Origin: JAYODW01 sp038116745
GTDB taxonomy: Bacteria; Pseudomonadota; Gammaproteobacteria; Ga0077536
Direction: 5' to 3'
Assembly (NCBI GenBank): GCA_038116745.1
Contig: JAYODW010000017.1
Coordinates: forward strand, 18,802-82,801
DNA length: 64,000 bases
The notes under the pieces are model-generated. The model was not told the origin of the DNA and searched no databases. It worked only from the letters and a program-made list of their open reading frames with translations. This document shows, one piece after another, positions 50,623 to 59,803 of this stretch; position 1 is the stretch's first letter, and each line of letters opens with the position of its first letter. The translations under genes were made by a program, and so were the position numbers.

Positions 50623-51057
50623 ATGCAGGTGACCGGACAATGTCTATGTGGCGCGGTGACGTATCGCGCTGAAATCAAACAGGACGTCTGCCTCGTGTGT
50701 CACTGTACGGAATGTCAGCAGCACTCGGGGTCTCCGTACCGGGCCGTGGCGGCAGTTGCCGACCATGGTTTTGAACTGCTCACCGGCGAGCTGCGGGCGA
50801 TCCAGCGCGTGGCCGACAGCGGCCGTCTGCGCGAGCGCGCGTTCTGCCCGGCCTGTGGTACCAATCTGTATGCCGCCGATGCTGGCGGTGGTGGGTTCAT
50901 GGGGCTCAGGCTCGGGACTATCGATCAGCGCGCCGAGCTGGTGCCGCGGGTTCAGATCTGGTGCCGCTCGGCCCAGCCCTGGGCCTTGCTGCCCGGCGTG
51001 CCGCAGTTCCCGGGACAGCCTGCCTTCGAGGAGCTTGCCGCGCTGCTGCAGGGCTGA
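50623..51057 (+). CDS. GFA-family (glutathione-dependent formaldehyde-activating fold) protein
   Basis: The 144-residue protein has the zinc-ligand cysteines of the GFA fold: GQCLCGAVTY, CHCTECQQHSG and FCPACGTNLY. Characterised relatives bind glutathione adducts, but most family members have no proven activity. Its position next to the glutathionyl-hydroquinone reductase supports a thiol-linked role. Confidence 0.8.
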   Translation: MQVTGQCLCGAVTYRAEIKQDVCLVCHCTECQQHSGSPYRAVAAVADHGFELLTGELRAIQRVADSGRLRERAFCPACGTNLYAADAGGGGFMGLRLGTIDQRAELVPRVQIWCRSAQPWALLPGVPQFPGQPAFEELAALLQG

Positions 51058-51125
51058 GGCGGGCCCTGCCCGCCGCGATCGCGGATCGTTTACTCTGCAG
51101 TCCGTCAGCGCTGAGGGGAGCGAGC

Positions 51126-52331
51126 ATGAGCGGAATGTTGAGCGGCATTCGGGTGGTCGAGGCGGCAACCTTCGTTGCCGGGCCTGCGGCCAGCACAATC
51201 ATGGGCGATTTCGGGGCCGAGGTAATTCACGTCGAGCCGCCGGGGATTGGTGATCCTTACCGCCTGCTCTACCAGCTGCGGCCGCTGCCGGAGTGCGGGG
51301 AAAACTACCCCTGGCTGCTCGACAGCCGCAACAAGCAGTCGGTGGTGCTGAATCTCAAGACCGAGGCGGGGCGCGAGGCCATGTACAAACTCGTGGCGAC
51401 CGCCGATGTTTTTCTGACCAACTACCAGCCGTCTGTGCTGACTGACCTCGGCCTGCGTTACGAGGAGCTGGCGCCGCTGAACGAGCGGCTGATCTATGCG
51501 CACATCACCGGCTATGGCGAGGGCGGTCTGGAGGCTGAGCGGCCCGGCTACGACGCCAGCGCGTGGTGGGCGCGCTCGGGCATGATGGATCTGGTGCGCG
51601 CGCGCGGCAGCGAAATCCCGATGTCGGCACCGGGCATGGGAGACCACCCCACGGCGGTTGCCATGTACGGCGCGATCATGACCGGTCTGTACCGGCGCGA
51701 GCGCACCGGCAAGGGCACCAAGGTTGCGACCTCGCTCATGGCCAACGGCGTCTGGGCAAACAGCATCATGGCCCAGGCGGCGCTGTGCGAGGCATCGACA
51801 TTCGTGCCATTCACCCATCGCGAAGCGGTCAACCCGCTGATGGGCGTGTACGAAACACGTGACGCTCGCGCCGTGTTCCTGGTGATGGTCAAAGAGGCTT
51901 TCGAGTGGGAGATGCTGTGTGACGCCATCGAGCGCGAGGATTTGAAACACGATCCGCGATTCGAAACGTCCGAGCAGCGGCGAGCGAACGCCCCCGAGCT
52001 GGTTGATTTACTCGATCGCACCTTTGCCGCCAGAGATCTGGCGCACTGGGTCGCTGCGCTTGAGCGCAACCGGATTACTTTCAGCATCGTGCAGCGCTAT
52101 GACCAGCTGCCGCAAGACGCGCAGATGCAGGCGGAGAACCTGTTCCCGGAAATCGCGGATCTGCCCGGACGTCGGACGGTGGATTCACCCATTACCGTCG
52201 TCGGCGAAACCAAGCGTGCTCCGCATCGCGCGCCTGATCTCGGTGAGCACACCCTGAGCGTGCTGGCGAGCCTCGGCTATGACGAGGCTGCCATCGAGCG
52301 CCTGGCGCAGGCGGGCGTGATCGGCAGCTGA
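51126..52331 (+). CDS. Class III CoA-transferase (CaiB/BaiF family)
   Basis: The 401-residue protein has the family III opening LSGIRVVEAATFVAGPAASTIMGDFGAEVIHVE and the probable catalytic Asp143 in AERPGYDASAW, the residue that forms the acyl-anhydride intermediate in formyl-CoA transferase. It moves CoA between carboxylic acids. It lies 76 bases upstream of the uncharacterised gene at 52408 on the same strand, so the Lar-linked enzyme might act on an acid that becomes a CoA ester, or the reverse. GAGGGGAG precedes the ATG. Confidence 0.85.
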   Translation: MSGMLSGIRVVEAATFVAGPAASTIMGDFGAEVIHVEPPGIGDPYRLLYQLRPLPECGENYPWLLDSRNKQSVVLNLKTEAGREAMYKLVATADVFLTNYQPSVLTDLGLRYEELAPLNERLIYAHITGYGEGGLEAERPGYDASAWWARSGMMDLVRARGSEIPMSAPGMGDHPTAVAMYGAIMTGLYRRERTGKGTKVATSLMANGVWANSIMAQAALCEASTFVPFTHREAVNPLMGVYETRDARAVFLVMVKEAFEWEMLCDAIEREDLKHDPRFETSEQRRANAPELVDLLDRTFAARDLAHWVAALERNRITFSIVQRYDQLPQDAQMQAENLFPEIADLPGRRTVDSPITVVGETKRAPHRAPDLGEHTLSVLASLGYDEAAIERLAQAGVIGS

Positions 52332-52407
52332 ATGAGCCGCTGCCGCTTTCCTGCAGACGCCGGCATACCGCGCGATGGTCATCAACAGCTGAACACATGA
52401 GCTAAAC

Positions 52408-54192
52408 ATGGCAGAAACCAACGAGGCCCTGCGTGAACAGGTGCTGCTCGCCGCAATTACCGGCGCTAACGCCAACCCCAACTGGCTGACCAGCGATATG
52501 GTCGATGCGCTGCTCGGCGGCCATGGCATGCTCAACATTGCCGTGATCAATATTGCGGACGTGCTCACCAGCGAGCTCAAGCGCGGCCTGGATAACAAAC
52601 TGCGTTTTGCCAACGCTGCGTCGCAGCCGGTTGATGAGATCCTGGCCAAGGCGATAGACGCTGCGCGTCGCGCCGGCGCCGCCCCTGCCAATGCCGCGCT
52701 GCTTGCCGCAGTGATGATGTATCTCACCGGAACCAAGGCCCAGGTCGGGATCCCGGCGGGCAACCGCAAGCTCGGCGCCAGTGCGCGCATGATTGCCGGC
52801 GTTGACCGCAGCGGTGTGGCGGCCATTCCAACCTCAAAAAAGAACAACAAGGTATCCGGCTTCGCCGCGGTGATGGCTATCCACCAGGCCATGATGGCCG
52901 GGGAGCTGTCACCGGTCAGCGGCTACAACATGGCGGTGTCAGGCGGACCGCTGGTCGGCCACGGACGTCTGGGCGAGGACATCATCTTCCCGGCCATGGC
53001 GGTCAACGGTGCGCGTATTGGCACTCAGGCCATGATGGACTGCATGGCCGGTGCGGGCATGAAGCCGCAGGCGTTGAACGCGGCGGTATTCGGCGCCGCC
53101 GCGATCCTCGAGATTATTCACCCGGATGCAGATATCGCCGAAGAGTACGGACCACACGGTAAAGTCACCACGGCCTTTCTCGCGGGCCGGACAGCGGCGG
53201 AGACCGCCGGCCTGCCGCCGCAGCTCACCGTGCGGCTGACCGGGCAGACCTATGAGACCGGCCAGGTGATCGGCGATCTCGGACTGATCCTCAAAGACGT
53301 CGGTGGTCCGACGGTGATCGGGATCATGGCGGTGGACGAGATCATGGGCGTGTTCCAGGAAGGGATCGCCGGATCTTCTGCCGGGCCGGTCAATCCGCCC
53401 CTGGGGCACGTGTGCACTGACGCGGTGATCGCGATGAAGTGTCTGCTCGAAGAGGGCGCGACCGTCCCCGACGTGGCGCGGGCGCTGCGCCAGCGACGCT
53501 TTGATTTCGCCTTTGACCCGGAAACCGCGATGGTGGCGATGAACATCGTGGCCAAGAAAGCGCAGCAGCTGCGCGGCGGGCCGGTGACTAACGCCATGCT
53601 GCTCGCCTCCGAACCGGTGCGCGCCCGTGCGCTGTACACGCGGGCCGCGCGCACCTATGACGCGCTCGAGGCCGGGCAGGATCTGGCAACCGTTGTGCGC
53701 ACGCTCGATGAAGAGCGTAAGCGTCAGGTGGAGACGCGGGTCAGCGCCATGCTCACTCGCAATATGGGTAAATCGGTCGAGGTGCGTCTGACCCACATCG
53801 GCCCTGGCGCCAGACGCTCAAGCAAGCTGGCGCGTGAATGGTTCGCCTTCGATGCGCACATCGATGCCGAGGTGACGGTTGACGGGGTAACGACTCGCCT
53901 GGAGCGTTATTCAGACGAGATTATTCCGGACGTTGCGCTCGGCAAGCGCCCGGATATCGCCTGGGCCGTGCCGCTGGTGGTGCCGCTGGCCAGCGAGGTG
54001 ATGCTGGCCTCCAATGTGGTAATCAACGTGACGGTGCCGGCCGCGGTAGCTGCGGCAATGGGTCTGCACAGTGCGGAAGACGCCGCGCGGATCGCGCAGC
54101 AGGCCGGTTTCGTGTCGTCCGGGATCCCGGGGTCGGATCGGAATGCCGAGGCCGCGGCTCGTCTGGCGCTGGATGTCATGAGTCTGTCGTGA
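52408..54192 (+). CDS. Uncharacterised 594-residue protein in the nickel-pincer (Lar) operon
   Basis: I recognise no family. It is Ala/Gly-rich, predicted mostly helical and soluble, with no signal peptide. Conserved-looking blocks are TKAQVGIPAGNRKLGASARM (109-128), PTSKKNNKVSG (141-151), SGGPLVGHGRLGEDIIFPAMAVNGARIGTQ (178-207, in pieces), EIIHPDADIAEEYGPHGK (235-252) and NPPLGHVCTDAVIAMKCL (329-346). Candidate metal or cofactor residues are K144/K145, H159, H185, H238, H250, H334, C212, C336 and C345. Its stop overlaps the start of a LarC2-like gene by four bases, and larC, larE and larB follow. As no LarA is present, it is a candidate NPN-dependent enzyme; that is inference from context. 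Confidence 0.55.
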   Translation: MAETNEALREQVLLAAITGANANPNWLTSDMVDALLGGHGMLNIAVINIADVLTSELKRGLDNKLRFANAASQPVDEILAKAIDAARRAGAAPANAALLAAVMMYLTGTKAQVGIPAGNRKLGASARMIAGVDRSGVAAIPTSKKNNKVSGFAAVMAIHQAMMAGELSPVSGYNMAVSGGPLVGHGRLGEDIIFPAMAVNGARIGTQAMMDCMAGAGMKPQALNAAVFGAAAILEIIHPDADIAEEYGPHGKVTTAFLAGRTAAETAGLPPQLTVRLTGQTYETGQVIGDLGLILKDVGGPTVIGIMAVDEIMGVFQEGIAGSSAGPVNPPLGHVCTDAVIAMKCLLEEGATVPDVARALRQRRFDFAFDPETAMVAMNIVAKKAQQLRGGPVTNAMLLASEPVRARALYTRAARTYDALEAGQDLATVVRTLDEERKRQVETRVSAMLTRNMGKSVEVRLTHIGPGARRSSKLAREWFAFDAHIDAEVTVDGVTTRLERYSDEIIPDVALGKRPDIAWAVPLVVPLASEVMLASNVVINVTVPAAVAAAMGLHSAEDAARIAQQAGFVSSGIPGSDRNAEAAARLALDVMSLS

Positions 54193-54698
54193 GCGACGAA
54201 CTCAGGCTGCTGCTGGCGCAGGTCGACGATGTCTCGGGGGAGGTGATGGGAGAATTCATCACCCAGGCCGAACGTATCGGGGTGCGCAACATCCAGGTAG
54301 TGCCAAGCCTGACGAAGAAGAACCGCCCGGGATACCTGGTCTATCTCGATGTGCCGGCCGCACTGGAAGATGAGGCCGCCGCGCTGCTTGGCGGCGAGCT
54401 CGGCACCTGCGGCTATCGGGTCCTGGCCGCGGAGCATCGGCATTTTGATATCCGACATGGACAGGTTGATGTCCGGGTCTCCAGCGGTGCTCTGGAACAT
54501 TGCTTTGTCCAGCGCTTCAAACGTATTCAGACCGGCCCCGGCGTGCCGCGGGTCAAGGCCGAGCAGAGCGATCTCAGTGACGCCTGCGCGGCCTTGCGTG
54601 AGCTCGGCTGCAGCCTTCCGTTGGCGACTTTGAAAGCGCTGGTCGAGAGTCGCCTTCTGAGCGATGAAGCGCCGGCACAGATTGCCATTGAGTTGTGA
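54189..54698 (+). CDS. Stand-alone LarC2-like (LarC C-terminal domain) protein
   Basis: The 169-residue protein resembles the C-terminal domain of LarC: an initial strand with acidic VDDVSGE (D13, D14) and the hallmark TKKNRPGYLVYL (KKNRPG at 43-48), then a helix and GTCGYRVLAAEHRHFDIR, the counterpart of the TTTLGLR stretch. In LarC this C-terminal part helps bind CTP and insert nickel into the pincer nucleotide. A full LarC is encoded 250 bases downstream, so this is an extra copy, fused to nothing and coupled by GTGA to the uncharacterised gene. A role as cofactor-delivery partner is possible. Confidence 0.65.
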   Translation: MSDELRLLLAQVDDVSGEVMGEFITQAERIGVRNIQVVPSLTKKNRPGYLVYLDVPAALEDEAAALLGGELGTCGYRVLAAEHRHFDIRHGQVDVRVSSGALEHCFVQRFKRIQTGPGVPRVKAEQSDLSDACAALRELGCSLPLATLKALVESRLLSDEAPAQIAIEL

Positions 54699-54943
54699 CG
54701 CGCAACTCGGTCAAAACAAGGAGAACGCTGGTGTTGCGCTGTACTCGGATTTTTCTCGTGGATGCGAGCGTTGCGCCGCCGGCTTGGGCCCACGAGGGTT
54801 TCACGCGCGACAGTGGTGTTCATCGGTGGCTCCACCAGGGTGGTGAATACTTTCTGGCCCTGGCATTGGCCACGGCTTGCGCTGCGCTCGGTTTGCTCTG
54901 GTTGCGAGCGAGACGTCGGCGTCGGGTCTGCGGGAGCAGCTGA
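54695..54943 (+). CDS. Small histidine-containing single-pass membrane protein
   Basis: This 82-residue ORF starts with a GTG that overlaps the previous stop (GTGA) and ends five bases before the larC ATG, so it is wedged in a translationally coupled chain. A hydrophobic segment near the N terminus ends in APPAWA-HEGF, which looks like a signal cleavage site. It is followed by a His-containing loop (HEGFTRDSGVHRWLHQGGEY), one membrane helix (FLALALATACAALGLLWL) and a run of arginines. The loop could bind nickel. It is too short for a known nickel transporter, and its function is unknown. Confidence 0.5.
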   Translation: MTRNSVKTRRTLVLRCTRIFLVDASVAPPAWAHEGFTRDSGVHRWLHQGGEYFLALALATACAALGLLWLRARRRRRVCGSS

Positions 54944-54948
54944 ATCTG

Positions 54949-56221
<1,273 letters not shown>

Positions 56222-56232
<11 letters not shown>

Positions 56233-57046
56233 AGCGGGCGACGGTGACGCAGCGCGTGCCGCGGTGGAAGCGGTGCTCGAGCGCCTGGCGCCGGTCACCG
56301 TCGCGGTATCCGGCGGCGTTGACAGTCTGACGCTGGCGACGCTCGCGCAGCGCCGTCTGGGCACGGGCGCAACCATGGTGCATGCCGTATCGCCTGCCGT
56401 ACCGACAGCCGCAACCGCACGCGTGCGCGCGCTGGCGGCGGCGCAGGGTTGGCAGCTGCTCGAAGTGGACGCTGGCGAATTCGCCGATCGCCGTTACCTC
56501 GCCAACCCGGTCAACCGCTGTTATTTCTGCAAACACAATCTCTACACGACCCTGAGTGCGGTTACCGCTGGCTGCGTTGTGTCCGGCACCAATACCGACG
56601 ATCTGGACGATTACCGTCCTGGACTCGAGGCTGCCCGCGAGCAGGGGGTGCGTCATCCGTTCGTCGAGGCCGGGGTGAATAAGGCGACCATCCGCGCTAT
56701 CGCGCGCGACCTGGGGCTGGACGACGTGGCCGAGCTGCCCGCCGCGCCCTGCCTGTCGAGTCGGGTCGAGACCGGGATCCCGATCCGGGCGCAGGCGCTG
56801 GGTTTAATCGACGCGGCCGAAGCACTGGTGCGGGAGCGTATTTGCGCGACCACGGTGCGCTGCCGGTATCGCCGGGACGCGCTGGTGATCGAGCTCGACG
56901 CGGAGGCGCTTGCCGGGCTGGCTGACGACCGCGGCGCGACGCTGCGCGCGGCCCTGACGGCGCTGGCGCAGCATCATGGAATGAGCCTGCCTGTCGAACT
57001 GGCGCCCTACCGTCGCGGCAGCGCGTTCGTCGGGGCGCCGCGGTGA
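56222..57046 (+). CDS. larE: Pyridinium biscarboxylate mononucleotide sulfurtransferase LarE
   Basis: The 274-residue PP-loop protein has the ATP-binding SGGVDS at 30-35, an NRCYFCK motif (C100, C103) and C177 in AAPCLSSR, at almost the number of the sacrificial C176 of L. plantarum LarE. It activates the pyridinium carboxylates with ATP and transfers sulfur to make the bisthiocarboxylate. The extra CxxC pair could suggest an iron-sulfur variant, as reported for some LarE proteins, but this cannot be decided here. It overlaps both larC and larB. Confidence 0.9.
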
Positions 57047-57735
57047 CCGCGACCGACATCAAGCTCGACCTGGATCGTGCGTCACGCATAGGCCTGCCGG
57101 AGGCGGTGCTCTGCGAGCACAAAAGCGCTGCGCAGTTGAGTGCCATCCTGGCGCAGCTGGCCGCGGCCGGTCAGAGCGGTCTGCTCACGCGACTCGACCA
57201 GGCGCGCTACGACGCACTGTCGGCTGCAGAGCGTGCGCAGGTCGACTATGACCCGGTATCGAGAACCGGGTTCTATGCCTGGTCAGAGGTCGTGGGTATG
57301 AGGGATCAGGTGGCGGTCGTGACCGCCGGCAGCTCAGATGTGCCGGTGGCGCGAGAAGCGCTGCGCACGCTGCAGTTTTCCGGTATCGAGGCGCTGCCCG
57401 TTTTCGATGTCGGCGTCGCCGGGATGTGGCGCCTGCTCGAGCGTCTCGAAGAACTGCGACGTTTTCCCCTGCTGATCGTTGCTGCGGGTATGGACGCTGC
57501 CCTGCCCAGCGTTCTCGGCGGGCTGTACGGCGGGCTGATCGTGGCTGTACCGACTTCGACCGGTTACGGTGTTGCGAGCGGTGGCCGCACAGCGCTGAAT
57601 GCAATCCTGGCGTCGTGCGCCTCGGGCGTGGTGTGCGTCAACATTGATAACGGTTACGGCGCAGCCTGTGCCGCGCTGCGTGCGCTCGGTGCAACGCGTC
57701 CAGCCTCAGAACAAAGCTCGGCCGCGACACAGTGA
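57043..57735 (+). CDS. larB: Pyridinium-3,5-biscarboxylic acid mononucleotide synthase LarB
   Basis: The 230-residue protein has the LarB N-terminal pattern LDLDRASRIGLPEAVLCEHK and a PurE-like C-terminal domain (AAGMDAALPSVLGGLYGG, VPTSTGYGVASGGRTALNAILASC). C192 in LASCASGV is the likely cysteine that binds nicotinic acid adenine dinucleotide. It carboxylates and hydrolyses that substrate in the first step of NPN synthesis. The GTG start overlaps the larE stop (GTGA). It ends the plus-strand run and converges with ybaK. Confidence 0.9.
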   Translation: MTATDIKLDLDRASRIGLPEAVLCEHKSAAQLSAILAQLAAAGQSGLLTRLDQARYDALSAAERAQVDYDPVSRTGFYAWSEVVGMRDQVAVVTAGSSDVPVAREALRTLQFSGIEALPVFDVGVAGMWRLLERLEELRRFPLLIVAAGMDAALPSVLGGLYGGLIVAVPTSTGYGVASGGRTALNAILASCASGVVCVNIDNGYGAACAALRALGATRPASEQSSAATQ

Positions 57736-57747
57736 GGCACGTCCGCG

Positions 57748-58212
57748 TCAGATCAGCGGTGCCGTCACCGCATTGGTCAGGCGCTGCAGATCGAGCGGGC
57801 TCAGCTCCATATCGAGCCCCCGTCGGCCCCCGCTGACGTAGATGGTTTCAAAGCCGAGGGCGCTGTCATCCAGCGCTACCGCCAGGCGTTTTTTCTGTCC
57901 CAGCGGGCTGATCCCGCCCATGATGTAGCCCGTGGCGCGCTCCGCCGCCTGGCGCTCCGCCAGCGCAGCGCGCTTCGCCTTGAGGGCGCGCGCGGCTTGT
58001 TTCATGTTGAGCATCGCGTTCACCGGCAGGATGCCAACGGCCAGCGCGCCACCATCGAGTTCGATGATCAGCGTCTTGAACACTCTGGCCGGATCGAAAC
58101 CGAGCTTTTCCGCGGCTTCCAGGCCGTAGGACTGCGTGTTGGGATCGTGCTCGTATTCGTGGAGCGTGAAGGGGATCCCTGCTTTGCGCGCGGCGTTGAC
58201 GGCGGGGGTCAT
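57748..58212 (-). CDS. ybaK: Cys-tRNA(Pro)/Cys-tRNA(Cys) deacylase YbaK
   Basis: The 154-residue protein is a single-domain YbaK/EbsC family editor with the catalytic K46 in ARVFKTLII, the same number as in the H. influenzae and E. coli proteins, and the GGISPLGQKKRL block. It hydrolyses Cys mischarged on tRNA(Pro). It lies seven bases from the next minus-strand gene but has no functional tie to it. Confidence 0.9.
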   Translation of the reverse strand: MTPAVNAARKAGIPFTLHEYEHDPNTQSYGLEAAEKLGFDPARVFKTLIIELDGGALAVGILPVNAMLNMKQAARALKAKRAALAERQAAERATGYIMGGISPLGQKKRLAVALDDSALGFETIYVSGGRRGLDMELSPLDLQRLTNAVTAPLI

Positions 58213-58219
58213 GGTGGGC

Positions 58220-59401
58220 CTAGAGCAGCGGTGCGGGCGTGGCGACGCCGAGCCGGCTGGCGCCGCCGATCTCGTAATTGAGCGGTGCTGCGGTCAGCGC
58301 GTGACGGATCCCGGTATGCACGTCTCGCCACAGGCGGCTGAGTGGATTCGACTCGGCAAACAGGGCGGTGCCGTGCAGCCAGGCGATGTCGTTCATCGCC
58401 TCGCCGAGGTTGTAAGTGGCATGTCCGATGTCGTTGCGGATCTGCGCGCGCGCATCGGGGGACAGCGGCGAGCTGTCGGCTGCAGCCGTATCGATGGTGT
58501 CGGCGGCGCGCAGCAGGCACAGCTCGGCAGTATCAATTTTGGCGCGTGCAGCCCCGATCCCCTGCGCGAAGGCGCCGGAGCTTGTCTGCGGGTGGTAGGT
58601 GGAATAAGTCACCGGCCGGGTGCGGGCCGCATCGGCGGTGAGGGCAAGTGCGGCCCGCGCCGCCCCCAGCGGTGGCGCGGCGATGGTCGTGCCGAACATC
58701 GACACCGGCGGCAGTCGCTGCGCAAACGTAGCCTCGGGGGATGCCTCGAACGCCGGACCCAGCAGGGTCTCGGCGCGGACTACCTGGTCCGGGGGCACCC
58801 GGGCGTCAGTAGCGATGAAGTTATTACTCCCGGTGCCGCGCATGCCAACGGTGTGCCACACATCCTCTACCCGGTACTGCGAGCGCTGCAGAAAGGCGAA
58901 GCCCGGTTCGGATGGGGCGTCTGCCGTTTCCTGGATTGCGACCACGCCCAGCGCCCACTCGGCATGCCAGATGTTCGACGCAAACGGCCATTGGCCGTTG
59001 ATCACATAGCCGTCGCCGTCGCGCACCGCCGTACTGTGTGGCGAGACAATGACGGAGGACATCAGCACCGGCGCGCCGGCGTTGAACATGCGCGCGGAGA
59101 GCGACTTCGGGAAACGTGCCGGCAGCAGCGCCGATACGCTCGAGATCACCGCGATCCAGGCCGCATTGGTGCAGTACTGTCCGAGCGCGGTGGCGGCTTC
59201 AACCATTGCGCGTGCACCGCCCTCGTAGCCGCCATAACAGCTCGGCGTGTTGAGACCAAAGACACCGGTGCGGGTCAGTGCGGCAATCGTCTCCTCCGGC
59301 AGGCGACGCTCATGATCGGCGCGCTCGGCGTTGGCGCGCAGCTCAGGACCGGCCTCGTGGATCCGGGCAATCACTTCGCGCGGTGCTGGTCTGGTGCTCA
59401 T
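58220..59401 (-). CDS. Acyl-CoA-dehydrogenase-fold flavin monooxygenase (HsaA/HpaB-type group D)
   Basis: The 393-residue protein has the acyl-CoA dehydrogenase fold (HERRLPEETIAALTRTGVFGLNTP, then NGQWPFASNIWHAEWALG and VWHTVGMRGTGSNNF). It lacks a clear catalytic glutamate context and instead matches the group D monooxygenases such as HsaA, which use reduced FMN/FAD from a separate reductase to hydroxylate phenolic rings. No reductase gene adjoins. The ATG at 59401 is preferred; the frame stays open upstream but without a ribosome-binding site. Confidence 0.75.
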   Translation of the reverse strand: MSTRPAPREVIARIHEAGPELRANAERADHERRLPEETIAALTRTGVFGLNTPSCYGGYEGGARAMVEAATALGQYCTNAAWIAVISSVSALLPARFPKSLSARMFNAGAPVLMSSVIVSPHSTAVRDGDGYVINGQWPFASNIWHAEWALGVVAIQETADAPSEPGFAFLQRSQYRVEDVWHTVGMRGTGSNNFIATDARVPPDQVVRAETLLGPAFEASPEATFAQRLPPVSMFGTTIAAPPLGAARAALALTADAARTRPVTYSTYHPQTSSGAFAQGIGAARAKIDTAELCLLRAADTIDTAAADSSPLSPDARAQIRNDIGHATYNLGEAMNDIAWLHGTALFAESNPLSRLWRDVHTGIRHALTAAPLNYEIGGASRLGVATPAPLL

Positions 59402-59803
59402 GGTCTCGATTTCCGTCCTTGTCCGCGGACTGCTGAAGCGGACCTGCGCAGGATGCGCGAGGGGCTGCCGCCCATTCTCTGACTCAAAAGGGGTTCGGTC
59501 AGTGCCGAAGGCGGCCAGCTCCATCATGCGTTTGCCGCTTTCCATGAGGGCTGATTCTACTGTGTCCACCCGGGGCAGCTCAGCGTCGGGATGGTCGCAG
59601 AGACTTCTGATGAGGCGGGCGATCTTTTCGCCCTTGCGGTCGGAGCCTGAAGAATTTCGCGTTACGCGCGCAAAAGCGCAGCGATTTTTCCGTTTTCCCT
59701 GGCGGACTGCAGTGTATCGCGCAGTTCCTGCGGCTGGGCGCCGCGGCCGGAACGTCTTGGGAATTGACTATACTGTCGGCCCATTCGACGGAGAGAGAGG
59801 CGC
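59402..59803. other. Divergent intergenic region between two flavin monooxygenase genes
   Basis: This 402-base spacer contains no convincing gene. A TATACT hexamer at 59769-59774 is a possible -10 for the Baeyer-Villiger gene, without a recognisable -35. A small hairpin GCGC-AAAA-GCGC followed by a short T-run lies near 59670-59690. GGAGAGAGAGG precedes the monooxygenase ATG. Confidence 0.4.

Noticed and set aside
49032..50678. Long minus-strand open frame (548 codons) across the SnoaL and glutathionyl-hydroquinone reductase genes
   Set aside because: It runs through two well-supported plus-strand genes and shows no family motif.
52408..54192. 594-residue protein considered as LarA or as an L-serine dehydratase/cysteine desulfidase relative
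   Set aside because: It lacks the LarA histidine motifs I would expect and only superficially resembles the Cys-containing blocks of serine dehydratases; left unassigned.
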